This document shows positions 45,875-57,651 of a stretch of DNA of 64,000 bases, piece after piece. The notes beneath the pieces are model-generated. The model did no database searches. It was not told where the DNA came from and worked only from the letters and a program-made list of their open reading frames with translations. The position numbers and the translations under genes were made by a program. Position 1 is the stretch's first letter. The number at the start of each line of letters is the position of its first letter. The DNA comes from Eleusine coracana subsp. coracana (lineage: Eukaryota; Streptophyta; Magnoliopsida; Poales; Poaceae), in NCBI GenBank assembly GCA_032690845.1, contig CM064427.1, positions 9,125,501-9,189,500 on the forward strand. The letters run 5' to 3'.

Positions 45875-47112
45875 TCGCCACCAGGATACTGTGCAGTTTG
45901 ACCCATGAGGAAACCTGACAAACTTTCTTTGCCGTCTCATGCTTTCGTCAGCACAGCACGAGTCGTACGTACATGCCAAAAGTGTGAACTCATGATCTAA
46001 GCAGTCAAAATGTTAGATTCGTCAACTAATAACAAACACGCACGAATTCCATTGATAGTTTAATGGCCTTACCTTCCACAAAATAGTAGTCTCACCATTT
46101 GGTAGTTATTTTCAGGTTAGCATTAACACATACCGGCACACTCATTCTCAGGAGATTTGGAGAATCCTGAAAAGGATCACAATGAGTAATTTTCACAAAG
46201 ATAGCATTGTAGTAGAGCTTTTGCGACCAGATCATAGTTTAATCGAGTCCAAACGAGTATAGTGGGGTCAAAGCATTAGGTAAGAAAGGGCAGTGCGATT
46301 ATATACATATAGAAGAAGATTAAAAGCAGCAGTGAAATTCTTCACGGAAAGTAGCATGGCACGCTGGTAAAGAGTCTTGACGCTTTAAAAAAAAGCTCCG
46401 ATCGATCAGGTAAATTTCAAGTGAGTGAGTTGCATGTGAAGTCATTGCTTATGAGGGGACATAGTAAGAAGCCGCAAAGAAGTCTGGATAACGAACACTG
46501 AAAAAGGAAGATGGAAATTTCCGTAATATGGATGAGCACCAGCGCCAGAACTTCTATAGTGCCGTTCAGAAAATCATGCCATAAGTGACGTCCCAAAAAT
46601 AACTGATTTATTACCGATAATGTGCATTCACGATACGGCAACATTGCTTACAAGCTTTGCACTGATATTTTGGCGGGCTGGGCAGTATCTTTGTGTCAAA
46701 ATCTGAAGTATTTCACTATTTCAGACGCGTTTTTTTAGAGGAAAAACTAACATACCAGGCTTTCAGGATCCGGAGACAATTTTTTTTTCAAAGAAAATAA
46801 TTAAGTACAGCAAAAGACCTTTGCGCTTTTTCATCCTGATGAAAATTATATGGTCTCCTCATATCTGAATAGAAATAAATCTATTTTTAAACTATTGTAG
46901 AGCATGCTAGTCTGAAGCTCGAGGTAACAGATTCATATCCTTTGAATTAGAGGTCTCAATGCAGAGAGAACACTGCAGCTGGAATTAGCTCCATGCACAG
47001 CCGTTGGATAAGGAACTGAAGAACCGGATCAGAGTTATGATGAACTATCCACAGTGAGAATGAACTATCAATTGGAGTACTCACAGTGAGAATGAACTAT
47101 CCACAGTGAGAA
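45875..47112. other. Unannotated sequence left of the Helitron
   Basis: No gene. From about 46.9 kb a short repeated context appears (ATGCAGAG, CCGGATCAGAGTTATGATG, and several copies of CACAGTGAGAATGAACTATC) that recurs right of the Helitron at 49.4-49.6 kb. Confidence 0.5.
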
Positions 47113-47124
47113 TCTTATCTTATA

Positions 47125-47515
47125 TTTACTAATTGGAGGCTCCTTTTGATGCCTCCACGTATCGGACGAAAATTCTAGAAATTCTCACAAAAAAGCAAAA
47201 CATCTGACCATCGAATCAAATAGTCAACTAACAATAGCCATTGGGTCTAACAATCGGACAAAAATTCTAGAAATTCTTACAAAAATCTTATATATTTACT
47301 AATTGGAGGCTCTTTTTGATGCCTCCACGTTAATCGGACGAAAATTCTAGAAATTCTCATAAAAAAGCAAAACATCTGACCATCAAATCAAATAGTCAAC
47401 TAACAATAGCCATTGGATCTAACAATCGGACAAAAATTCTAGAAATTCTCACAAAAAAGTAAAACATCTGACCATCGAATCAAATAGTCAACTAACAATA
47501 GCCATTGGATCTAAC
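47125..47515 (+). repeat. Tandem repeats at the Helitron 5' end
   Basis: A unit of about 170 bp starting TACTAATTGGAGGCTC occurs at about 47125 and 47295. Inside it, the AAAATTCTAGAAATTCT and CAAAACATCTGACCATC blocks are repeated again. The second copy begins TCTTATATATTTACT at 47286, a duplicate of the element's own 5' terminus. Confidence 0.85.
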
Positions 47516-48222
47516 ATTATTTAAATTACCCACGTATGTCATTATGAAGTTATCTTTATGTGCAATGACAAATTTCCTAAGAAAAAAAATATCACACGTG
47601 TCCTAAGCCTAATCATATCTTTCCGGTTGTTCTTTTGCTTCTTTCCATTTCATATGAATATATTCGAGCCCTTTGTATTGCCGCATACCCTAGGAGCCAG
47701 AGCCGGCGCCGGCGCCGGCGCTACCTGCGCAGCCATTGGTGTTAGCATAAATTACGTACATGATCATTGTCTTGACACAGTCGATTGGTCGTCCTCTAAT
47801 AGCTACCTCACTAGCCAGCAGAAGGTACATGTCTTCCTAATCAACATATAGTTTTTGTGTGCCACATAACACAAGCAGCTTACGTACTAGCGTGTTGCCT
47901 GATCTGCAGCGCTGCAGCTAGCGACACAGTGCGACGTCATCAAGATCAAGCCCTATCCAGCTACACGGAACGTGTTTCTTCTTTGTACAGCAACCACAAC
48001 GTTGTTAGCAGCCAGCTGCATGATCATTAGTAGCATGCATCGCTATTACAATGGTTTCCTGGCGGGTAACACCATCTCCTTATAAACCACATCAATGCTG
48101 ATGCACTGTCGCACTGATGCTGAAATTTCATGTTGTTTAACGCTTTGTGTTTGGCTGTCCACAGGTAGAGGAGAGAAGAATCCTACGGAAGCAGAGGGAA
48201 GAGAAAAGAAGATAAAGAAGAA

Positions 48223-48982
48223 CCCCGTTCATTAGGAATTTGAAGGTAGGCTTGCAAGTACCAAACACATTAATGTTGCATATACCAAAAGGAGAATAAC
48301 ATCCAACTGACATTATATATCAACAACTACACACAGCTGTTTGAGTCTTTGAGAATAAGAATAACAAAGACTAACATTATTTCATTAATTAACCACCTAC
48401 GTGCTAATTAATTATCTTTGAAGAATATGCATCATTGAGATTGCAAAATTGACGACTAAAACTGATCAATCACTGAGACTTTTTTGTAAGTATCCACTGC
48501 ATCATAGAAGCATAGGCTCAAAGTTTATATAGTTGTTAAGAGAGATACATGTCCAAAAGTTGAACCGGGAGAAGACAACATCATATAAATTTACTTATAA
48601 AGGTCCCGTTCATTAGGAATTTGAAGGTAGGCTTGCAAGTACCATACACGTTAATGTTGCATATACCAAAAGGAGAATAACATCCAACTGACATTATATG
48701 TCAACAACTACACAGCTGTTTGAGTCTTTGAGAATAAGACTAACAAAGACTAACATTGTTTCATTAATTAACCACCTACATGCTAATTAATTATCTTTGA
48801 AGAATATGCATCATTGAGATTGCAAAATTGACGACTAAAACTGATCAATCATTGGGACTTTTCTGTAAGTATCCACTGCATCATAGAAGCATAGGCTCAA
48901 AGTTTATATAGTTGTTAAGAGAGATACATGTCCAAAAGTTGAACCGGGAGAAGACAACATCATATAAATTTACTTATAGAGG
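48223..48982 (+). repeat. Tandem duplication of about 380 bp inside the Helitron
   Basis: Copy 1 is about 48223-48603 and copy 2 about 48604-48982. Both begin CCCGTTCATTAGGAATTTG and end with ATAAATTTACTTATA. They are nearly identical, with only scattered substitutions and a 2-base indel, so the duplication is young. Confidence 0.92.
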
Positions 48983-49385
48983 TAATGTTCTCACATAACT
49001 AAGCTGTTATGCATCCAATGCAACAGCACACTGCTGAAGTTATGCAACATATATGCTCAGCACAACTACATATTTTAACTCAGGATAATTTGCAATATTT
49101 TTCCTAAAAATCGCTATTATGAGTAATTTAATGTATTCGTGCCAATCAAATTTTTAATATAATAAATATTTCTCAATGGTTGATTTCTGTCTATATAAAT
49201 GTCTAAATTCAAACAAAACTACACACTACCCGTGAATGCATTATGTTTCACTGGTATAACCAATATATTTGAATTGCCTACCATGTATCTAACTTGCACT
49301 TTATTAAAGTAACAAAGAATATATTATGTCTACCGGTTGATATAACTCAAACATATCAACCAAAATACTGAAGAACAAATTACTA

Positions 49386-49402
49386 CCCGTGCGAAGCACG
49401 GG
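49386..49402 (+). terminator. Helitron 3' hairpin
   Basis: CCCGTGC-GAA-GCACGGG followed by TTGACGGACTAG. This is the transposition-termination hairpin known for grass Helitrons, not a transcription terminator. Confidence 0.9.
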
Positions 49403-49414
49403 TTGACGGACTAG

Positions 49415-50951
49415 TGAACTATCAATTGGAGTACTCACAGTGAGAATGAACTATCCTCTGAATTACTGTTCAACCGGATCGGAGTTATGATGAACTATCC
49501 ACAGTGAGAATGAACTATCCATGCCGTCTGCATTGGAGTACTCAATGCAGAGGATACCCTTCTCTGCATTAGCTCCCATCAGAGCCGTGAATCCAGTAAT
49601 GAACGGTTGATGGTGGTAGGTCTGGGTCCACAACTGATGATTCCCTTCTTCTCCAGCGTGCTAGCTATGGCCGTCATCCAAATGCCAAAAGTTGAGCTCG
49701 TCTAGGAACTAGGAAGGGATGGGATGCGGTCAACATATAGCGCAATACATATCTCCTTTTCCACAGCGCATACAACAGCTGCATTCTCCAGACTATGAAC
49801 GCCTTAATGTTGCCTTACTAATGCGAAATTTCCTGCCCCAAAGTTCCCAGTCTACCGGAACAAGTTCTGCAAGCTCGCAAGGTTCATCGACGCCACAAAT
49901 CAACGATTCATATCCAACAATCTTTCCTTGCACTGATTAAGAGATGATAATCATTACTTTGCACAAAGCGGAGCTTCGGCAAGCTGCTCTCTGTGGCCAC
50001 AACCGTAGGAATTGGAAATTAGCAGGTGTCAACCAGTAGCAATTTCGCAATGCTCATTTTCATGGCCATCGTGGAGAAGTGCACAATGCTGGAGCTTCGT
50101 GTTCGTCCGTCCAAGAGAAGAAAGAAAAAAGGGACGATATGTGGGTCCTTGCTGATTTTTGTGATGGAAGAAGTCGCAAGCAATATCAGTCTAGATCTAT
50201 ATCGTCTGCATTGAAGTACCCAATGCAGAGAGAATTTCCTTTACATTAGCAACATCTGAGCCATTCGTCGATAAAGAATTCTGTAGCTCGACACGTGTCG
50301 CTGTCCCACTTCCACACCTTAATTTCACACTATACTTGAAGGTGCCTTGCCAAGGCAAGGCCAAATTCTCACTTATGTCCAATTGTCTATCCAGCTCCAT
50401 GTCCACTGCCCACGCGAAGAAGGCCCACTGCATAATGTGATAGTGTTCTTGAGGTTCGGCTGGAAGTGCCCTTGGGCCGAAGTGGGGGTACCTTTTTCTG
50501 CCAATCTATCAATCTATCAGCTCTTTCTATATATATAAAAAAACTCTATCAGCTACCTAGCCAGTTGTGTCTGGTTTCTATTCCCTGAAGATGCAAGGCT
50601 TTTGTTTTTGTCTTTATGTCGTTAGATGCACCATCTTTGCGTGGAAACAAAAATACCGATGCATTCCTACAGTATAGATAATAACAAAATATTCCAATCT
50701 GTCTGGTCTTTGCTACACTTGTTTTTCCTACATTAAAGTCAACTGGACAATTTTGAAGCTGCGTAGTGGTATCCCACTGACTAGAATTTTCCAAACAACA
50801 TCGCACATACCACCGGGTTTGTTACATCTCTTGGAATGATAGTAATTTTTTGTTTTCATATGGTATTTAATTTAGAAGGCGGCTATTTAATAATACTTGT
50901 AATATAAAGACATAACAAAGGACAGAAGTACCATGATTTACATATTATGCA
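49415..50951. other. Unannotated sequence right of the Helitron
   Basis: No gene. It contains two copies of a near-palindrome, CTGCATTG-GAGTACT-CAATGCAG at 49528-49550 and CTGCATTG-AAGTACC-CAATGCAG at 50206-50228, each followed by an AGAG- and CATTAGC-containing stretch. Confidence 0.5.
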
Positions 50952-51291
50952 TGTATTTGGCAGGGCTTATGAAATGATTTATGGAATGACTTATGTTGTG
51001 ATAAGCCATAAGTCCTGTCAAATAGCTATTTGCATAAGCACTAATTGCCATAAGCCTTTATAAGTCATTTACTTTTTTGTACTAGAATAACAAAACCAAC
51101 AAACACTAGCTTTTTAGACTTATGGATCATCTCTCACTAGAATAAGCCATCATAAAAATAAGATAAACTGTTTTGCCAAACGACTTGATAGCTTATGCTA
51201 CAATAAACCAGATAAGCTAGATAAGCACTTTTCATGCAAGCCATAACATAAGTCATTTTTAACATAAGCATAAGCCCTGTCAAATACACCC
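50952..51291. mobile_element. MITE with TGTATTTG(G/A)CAGGGCTTATG ends
   Basis: About 340 bp. Left end TGTATTTGGCAGGGCTTATG; right end reversed TGTATTTGACAGGGCTTATG. Inner arms are rich in CATAAGTC/GACTTATG and can fold back. No ORF. The end motif is hAT-like, but no clear 8-bp duplication was found. Confidence 0.75.
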
Positions 51292-51459
51292 AGTATTCTG
51301 GACTCCCTTCATCTAGAGAACAACTTCCATTTTATCTGGCAAACAAAGAAAGAACAGTTAAGCTTAGGTGTGAGAGTATGGAATGAAACAATAAGTCTTG
51401 TTTCTATTATTATTCTTTATGGAAAAACAAGGCAATTAGTAGCAGCTAAGGTGTGTTTC

Positions 51460-51676
51460 TGTTATGAATCAAATGGTGTGATCATCTGGCAACCACTAGT
51501 GGCAGTTGCCATCGTCACCCGTTCACATAAGAACGTGGGTGGGAACATATCCATTCTAGAACCCCTCTTCCGAACGGACACACCCCTCTGTAACCCCCCC
51601 TATAAATATAACTGTGAACAGTAATAAAGAACTACAGTGATTCCACTATTCCATTTTGTCACTTTTACTCTTTACA
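51460..51676 (+). repeat. 5' LTR of copia copy 1
   Basis: TGTTATGAATC...CTTTACA. TATAAATA lies at 51601-51608, with AATAAA about 20 bp downstream. Confidence 0.93.
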
Positions 51677-51729
51677 CGTTATCAGCACTCGCTCAACCGC
51701 TGAGCAACAGGAGAAAAGAAAGAAGAACT

Positions 51730-53085
51730 TGACATCATCGGAGGACTCACCGGAGACTGCAACGGTGAGCACCATGTCCATCCAGGCACTCACCACCACC
51801 ATTGCTCTGGTTCTTGCCCTTTAACCACCGCGGCCGCCGTCTGTTCCGTCGTCGTCCAGTGCTCAACCGCCGGCCTGGAGGAGATCCAGCACCAGAGCGG
51901 CATGGCCAACGGCGAATGCCGTAACCGCTCCGAGGAGGCCAGCCCAGCGCTGGAGTCCCCTGGTTCCCAGGGACGCGTCGAGAGTGGCGCGCCTGCCGAC
52001 GCCGACATCGGCCGAGGAGTCCTGTCCTGGTGGTGACCTAGGGCAGGACCAAGTACAGTGCCGCCACCTGCGGAACTGCTCCGCACGTTCCGCTCCCCGA
52101 ATTCCCTGACTCGTCTGAGGTTGGGCAGTTTCGGATGAGATGGTGGGCCTATCGTGATGTCGTTCACATCACCGGTGGCCTTCGACACCACCATGCCTTC
52201 CTCCTCCTCCGTGCCTCAGAGCGGTGTCGAACCGTTCTCCATCACCATCGCGGTGCCGGCTCCGAGTGCCTCCGTCGCTGATGACGAGCCGAGGGAGCTC
52301 CACGCCACTGAGCCACCACCGCAGCCTCCCACTCAACCCCCACGACGGCACACATGGATGCGCATGGGAGGTCGAGGAAGGCCGAGTGACAGGCTGGCCT
52401 CACGCATGGTGGAGCAGACACCGTCGACGCCGCCGTGATTGCCGGAGTTCACCGTCCTTACCGGGGCGGAGACGGTGGGCACCTCAGCACCTGGCTCCTC
52501 GAGGGCCGGACCATCGACGTCGACATCGCCGCACACGCCGAATTGCGGCCGGCTTCTCCAACGCCACGCCCACCTCGCCGGCACCCCACCACGCCGCCTC
52601 GGGAGCGACGGCAAGGGTGGCACCCCGCTCAAATGGCGTCCTCCACGAGGATGACTCACCGAGCCGTTGAAGGGGCTCACCGAGGGGAGGCGGGCTCGCC
52701 GGACCGCGCTGACGCTGGATCTGAGGCCGACGGTGTGGCTCGTCGGGCGCGGACGGCTCGACGTGAGCTGGTGGCGCGCCGGACTGTGGCTAACGGTGGT
52801 GGCTCCGGCGGTCAACGGCGGCTGGACGGCGGGTGGTGGAGACGAGGCTGGCGGCTTGCCGGACGCGTGCGGCACGCCGGATCTGGAGCACGCGGACTCA
52901 CCGGCTGCGGGCTCGCGGCAAGGGAGGCCGCCGCATCAGAGGCGTTGCCGCTCACCGAGGCGTGGGAGCTCGGCCTCTCGATCCGGCCGCGCCTTGTCAG
53001 AGGAGCACGGTTGCCGTGCACGGGCGACGCCGTAGCAGTGGCGAGTGGCAGCGGTGACGGTTGGTATCGCCAGTGAGTGGTACCA
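51730..53085. other. GC-rich block replacing gag in copia copy 1
   Basis: About 1.35 kb, much richer in GC and CpG than the flanking retroviral sequence. It starts soon after the primer site and ends near GGTACCAAAAAGAAAGCC. ORFs exist on both strands (longest 213 codons plus at 52435, 180 codons minus at 52875), but none shows gag motifs or another family I know. It is either captured host DNA or an extremely diverged gag. The switch in composition favours capture. Confidence 0.55.
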
Positions 53086-53129
53086 AAAAGAAAGCCAGTA
53101 AATTATTTGGGATGATGAAACCATCCCGT

Positions 53130-55000
53130 CCTCAAATCCACGTACAAAAGAGACTGAACTTCAAGTTCAGAAAATCATTGATTTGTAATATACTGCAAAC
53201 AATCTGCCAGATGCATTTACTGACTATGCAAGTTCTGGAGAATCATATGATCGTAAGACTACGGTCATCGACATGCAGTTCTCAGCTAAGATTGCAAGTA
53301 ACCTCCTGATGGACCCAGATCCTAAGGCCATGGCAGAGTGTCGCCGACGCTCGGACTGGAATCAGTGGAAGAAAGCAATAGAAGCAGAGATAACCTCCCT
53401 CAAGAAAAGAGAGGTATTCTCATCAGTGATACCTACTCCTCCCTAAATCTTCCCTGTGGGATTCAAATGGGTTTTCATTTGAAAGCGGAATGAAAATAAT
53501 GAGGTGGTGAGATACAAGGCGAGGTTAGTCGCACAAGGGTTCACGTAGAGACTAGGCATTAATTTCAATGAAACCTATTCTCTAGTAATGAGTGGAATAA
53601 CGTTCTGATATTTGATATCACTAGTAGTTCAAAAGCATCTATCTTTGCAGTTGATGGATGTAGTGACTGCGTATCTTTATGGGTCACTGGATTCTGAGAT
53701 ATACATGAAGGGTCCTGATGAAATCTCTGTACTGAATCTGAACGCAAACCGCAACATGTATTGTGTAACATTAAACAAGTCTCTGTATGGCTTGAAACAG
53801 TCGGGAAGAATGTGGTACAACCGACTTAAGGAGTTCCTTTTGAATAAACGATACTCAAACAATGATGATTGCCCATGCTTGTTCATAAACCAATCTCCTA
53901 TAAGATTTTGTATTATATCAGTGTATGTTGATGATCTTAACATCATTGGCAATGCACAAGATATAGAAGAAGCGCGCAAAAATCTAAAGATGGAGTTTGA
54001 GATGAAGGATTTGGGTAAAACCAAATTTTGTTTGGGTTTGCAACTCGAACACGTTCCTATAGGAATTCTTGTCCACCAGTCTGCCTATATCCAGAAGATA
54101 ATGGAGAAATTCAATATGGATAAAGCATATCCAGTTAAAACTTCTATGGTCGTTTGGGTTCTTGAAGTGGACTAGGATGAATTCAGACCAAGAGAGGATG
54201 GAGAAGAGGTGCTGGGCCCAGAGGTTCCATATCTGAGTGCCATTGGAGCGCTAATGTATCTTGCAAATTGCACCAGGCCTGACATTGCATTTGCAGTGAA
54301 TTTACTAGCTAGACATAGCGCAGCTCCTACCAAACGTCATTGGAATGGAGTTAAGAATATCTTTCGATATCTCCAAGGCACCAAGGATCTAGGTCTTTTC
54401 TTTAGAAAAAACCAGGATTCAAGTTTGATTGGATATACTGATGCTGGCTATTTATCTGACCCCCATAATGCCAGGTCGCAGACGGGATTTGTATTTCTAC
54501 ATGATGGTACAACTATTTCATGGAAGTCTTCAAAACAGACTCAAGTCTGGTAGTTACGTCCACGAATCATTCTAAAATTATTGTGTTGTATGAAGCATCA
54601 CATGAATGTGTTTGGCTTTGTAGAATGATTAATCACATACAACAGTCATGTGGTACTGGTCCTATTGGATCACCAACCATTATCTATGAAGATAATGCTG
54701 CTTGTGTTGCACAGATGCAAACAAGTTACATAAAAATCAACCGCACTAACCATATTGCTCCTACGTTATTTTATCCTCATGAGCTCTAAGAAAGTGGAGA
54801 GGTTAATATCCTACAGGTCAAATCTTGTGATAATCTCGCGGATTTATTTGCTATGTCTCTCATATTCCATCTTTAGTAAACTTGTTCATGGGATTGGTAT
54901 GCGAAGGCTTAGGGACCTGCAAGGTTCAGGGGGAGAGTCCTCATGAACACGTAACCTGTTATCAAACATCATATTGCACTCTTTTTTCCTATATAAGTTT
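53130..55000 (+). pseudogene. Copia pol remnant of copy 1: integrase C-terminus, RT, RNase H
   Basis: Coding starts in the pre-RT region (LMDPDPKAMAECRR, WKKAIEAEI), then NNEVVRYKARLVAQGFT with a stop in place of Gln. The cleanest segment is 53612-54175: QLMDVVTAYLYGSLDSEIYM, LNKSLYGLKQSGRMW and catalytic YVDD at about 53924-53935. RNase H follows at 54209-54553 and 54520-54946 (GYTDAGYLSDP, SSKQT, YEDNAACVAQM). At least six stops or frameshifts are present. It lies in inverted orientation to the closely similar copy at 56100-57650. Confidence 0.9.
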
Positions 55001-55269
55001 TACTTAAAGGTTTCTCATATTAGGTTTTTAATGAGGCAATATCAACACAAGATCAATGTCTGTCTCTTGATTTTTCCCTATGAGGTTTTTCAAAGGAGTT
55101 GTCAAAGACATTTTGTATGTTGCAGCATTATCTCCTATTTTCCCACTGGGTTTTAAGGAGATTTTCACAGCATATCTGGATATATCTTCTCCCATTTTTC
55201 CCACAGGGTTTTTGGAGAAGATTATACTCATGGTTTATCATGACGATGACCAAATGATCAAGGGGGGAG

Positions 55270-55486
55270 TGTTATGAATCAAATGGTGTGATCATCTGGC
55301 AACCACCAGTGGCAGTTGCCATCGTTACCCATTCACATAAGAACGTGGGTGGGAACATGTCCATTCTAGAACTGCTCTTCTGAACGGACACACCCCTTTG
55401 TAACCCCCCTTATAAATGTAATCGTGAATAGTAATAAAGAACTACAGTAATTCCACTATTCCATTTTGTCACTTTTACTCTTTACA
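55270..55486 (+). repeat. 3' LTR of copia copy 1
   Basis: Preceded by the polypurine tract AAGGGGGGAG. 217 bp, same length as the 5' LTR, followed by the duplication GTTTC. Confidence 0.93.
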
Positions 55487-55491
55487 GTTTC

Positions 55492-55892
55492 AACTCAACA
55501 AACACAAAGAAGACTAGGTTTGGGGTGCGCGCCCCGCCACGCCAGTAGGCTACCGTGCCCGTATAGAAACGGTGCATTATGCATCTGCTACTTTATATGA
55601 GAATTAAGCCTCGTGTTTAGAGGACATGTCTTCTTTCCCTATAGATCTTTGCCTCCAGCTATGGAGTAACACGTATGTAGTAGACTTTGTATTTTTTGTG
55701 TACTCTTAATACCAAACAAAAGGATCCAATAATTTTGATGTAAGAAATGGACATTTGTATGACTTAATCATTGACTTTCATCTCTTTACAAGTTTCTGTT
55801 TCTTTGGCACAGGCAAACAATAAAAATGGCAAGTAAAAAAATGCTAATCAAAGACACCTCTACCTATCAAAACTATCAAATTCTAAACTCTC
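55492..55892. other. Spacer between the two tail-to-tail copia elements
   Basis: About 400 bp of host or older sequence. No feature recognised. Confidence 0.5.
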
Positions 55893-56087
55893 TGTAAAGA
55901 ATGAAAGGGCTAAAAGGAATAGTGGAATGAACCATTCTTTATTGATGAACACTGTTTACATTATATAGGGGGAGAAAAGGGTGAACCGCCCCTGGGAACT
56001 GCCCCTGGGAGGCGCCTATACGTGGATGTAAATCCCATGTGCGTGGGATGGTGGTGATGACCAAACGGTCACTCCCAATTCTTAACA
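55893..56087 (-). repeat. 3' LTR of copia copy 2
   Basis: On the minus strand TGTTAAGAATTGGG...TTCTTTACA, 195 bp, preceded by the polypurine tract CAAGGGGGAG. A TATATAA box lies near 55961-55968 (minus) with an AATAAAG downstream. Confidence 0.88.
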
Positions 56088-56375
56088 CTCCCCCTTGATC
56101 GATTGATCATCATCATCCATCAATGAAGATCTCCCCTAAAAACCCTACAGGAAAAGTGGAGTAGATAAAATAGTATGCTGTGAAAAACTCCTTCAACCTA
56201 GTGGGAAAATAGGAGAAACCATTGCAGCACATAATATATCTTTGACACCTCCTTTAGAAAACCCTCACAGGGAAAAATCAGGAGATAGACATAGACCTTG
56301 TGTTGATATTGCCTCATTAAAAACCTAACATGAGAAACCATTGCAGCATATAATGTTTGATAACAGATTACTTTT

Positions 56376-57651
56376 TCAAGAAGGCTCTCCCCCTGAACCT
56401 TGCAGGTCCCTAAGTCTTCGCATGCCAATCTCATAAACAAGTTTACTGAAGGTGGAATATGGTAGAGACTTAGTAAATAAATCCACGAGATTATCACAGG
56501 ATTTGACCTGTAGGATATTAACCTCTCCGCTTTCTTGAAGCTCATGAGGGTAAAATAACTTGGGAGCAATGTGCTTAGTGTGATTGCTCTTTATGTAACC
56601 CGTTTGCATTTGTGCAACACAAGCAGCATTATCTTCATAGATAATGGTTGGTGATCCAATAGGACCAACAACACATGACTGTTGTATGTGGTTAATCATT
56701 CTACGAAGCCAAACACATTCACGTGATGCTTCATATAATGCGATGATTTCAGAATGATTGGTGGATGTAGCTACCAGAGTCTGCTTCGAAGACTTCCATG
56801 AAATAGCTGTACCACCGTGTAGAAATACAAATCCCGTCTGTGACCTGGTATTATGGGGATCAGATAAATAGCCAACATCAGTGTATCCAATCAAACTTGA
56901 ATCCTGGTTTTTCTTGAAGAAAAGACCTAGATCCTTGGTGCCTTGGAGATATCAAAAGATATTCTTGACTCCAATCTAATGACGTTTGGTAGGAGCTGTG
57001 CTATGTCTAGCCAGTAAATTCACTGCGAATGCAATGTCAGGCCCGGTGCAATTTGCAAGATACATTAGTGCTCTAACAACACTGAGATATGAAACCTCTG
57101 GGCCCAACACCTCTTCTCCATCCTCTCTTGGTCTGAATTCATCCTGGTCCATTTCAAGAATCCGAACGACCATAGGAGTTTTAACTGGATATGCTTTATC
57201 CATATTAAATTTTTCCAATATCTTCTGGATATAGGCAAACTGGTGGATAAGAATTCCTATAGGAAGGTGTTCGAGTTGCAAACCCAACAAAATTTGGTCT
57301 TACCCAAATCCTTCATCTCAAACTCCGTCTTTAGATGATTGTGCGCTTCTTCTATATCTTGTGCGTTGCCAATGATGTTAAGATCATCAACATACACTGA
57401 TATAATACAAAATCTCGTAGGAGATTGCTTTATGAACACGTATGGGCAATCATCATTGTTTGAGCATCCTTTATTCAAAAGGAACTCCTTAAGTCGGTTG
57501 TACCACATTCTTCCTGACTGTTTCAAGCCATACAAAGACTTGTTTAATTTTACACAATACATGTTGCGGTTTGCGTTCGGATTCGGTATAGAGATTCCAT
57601 CAGGAACCTTCATTTATATCTCAGAATCCAGTGATCCATAAAGATATGCAG
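56376..57651 (-). pseudogene. Copia copy 2 RT and RNase H
   Basis: Three segments on the minus strand. RT is 57613-57257 (LNKSLYGLKQSGRMW, VYVDDLNIIG). The RT end and connection is 57290-56976 (a frameshift near FCWVCN). RNase H is 56894-56376, ending DLFTKSLPYSTFSKLVYEIG and GMRRLRDLQ. RNase H here is better preserved than in copy 1. It cannot be translated as one protein. Confidence 0.9.

Larger units (their letters stand above)
47113..49414 (+). mobile_element. Non-autonomous Helitron with exact ends
   Basis: It starts TCTTATCTTATATTTACT at 47113 and ends CTAG at 49411-49414. Ten bases before the end region lies a perfect 7-bp hairpin, CCCGTGC-GAA-GCACGGG (49386-49402). It sits between A (47112) and T (49415), the required Helitron target. 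Removing it rejoins GTGAGAA and TGAACTATCAATTGG, which occurs intact at about 47059-47080, so the empty site is visible locally. No Rep/helicase ORF, so it is non-autonomous. A small GC-rich patch (about 47695-47735) may be captured DNA. Confidence 0.9.
51460..55486 (+). mobile_element. Short-LTR copia element (copy 1) with non-retroviral insert
   Basis: Two 217-bp LTRs (51460-51676 and 55270-55486) and the duplication GTTTC (51455-51459, 55487-55491). LTR identity is roughly 94 percent by eye. After the 5' LTR comes CGTTATCAGCAC, a half-tRNA-Met type primer site. gag, protease and most of integrase are missing and replaced by GC-rich DNA. RT and RNase H remain, broken. The ending ADLF...GMRRLRDLQ suits the Ivana/Oryco copia lineage, with moderate certainty. 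Confidence 0.93.

Noticed and set aside
47113..48982. Repeated units as a CRISPR array
   Set aside because: Units are long (about 170 and 380 bp), adjacent and without regular unique spacers; the context is a plant Helitron.
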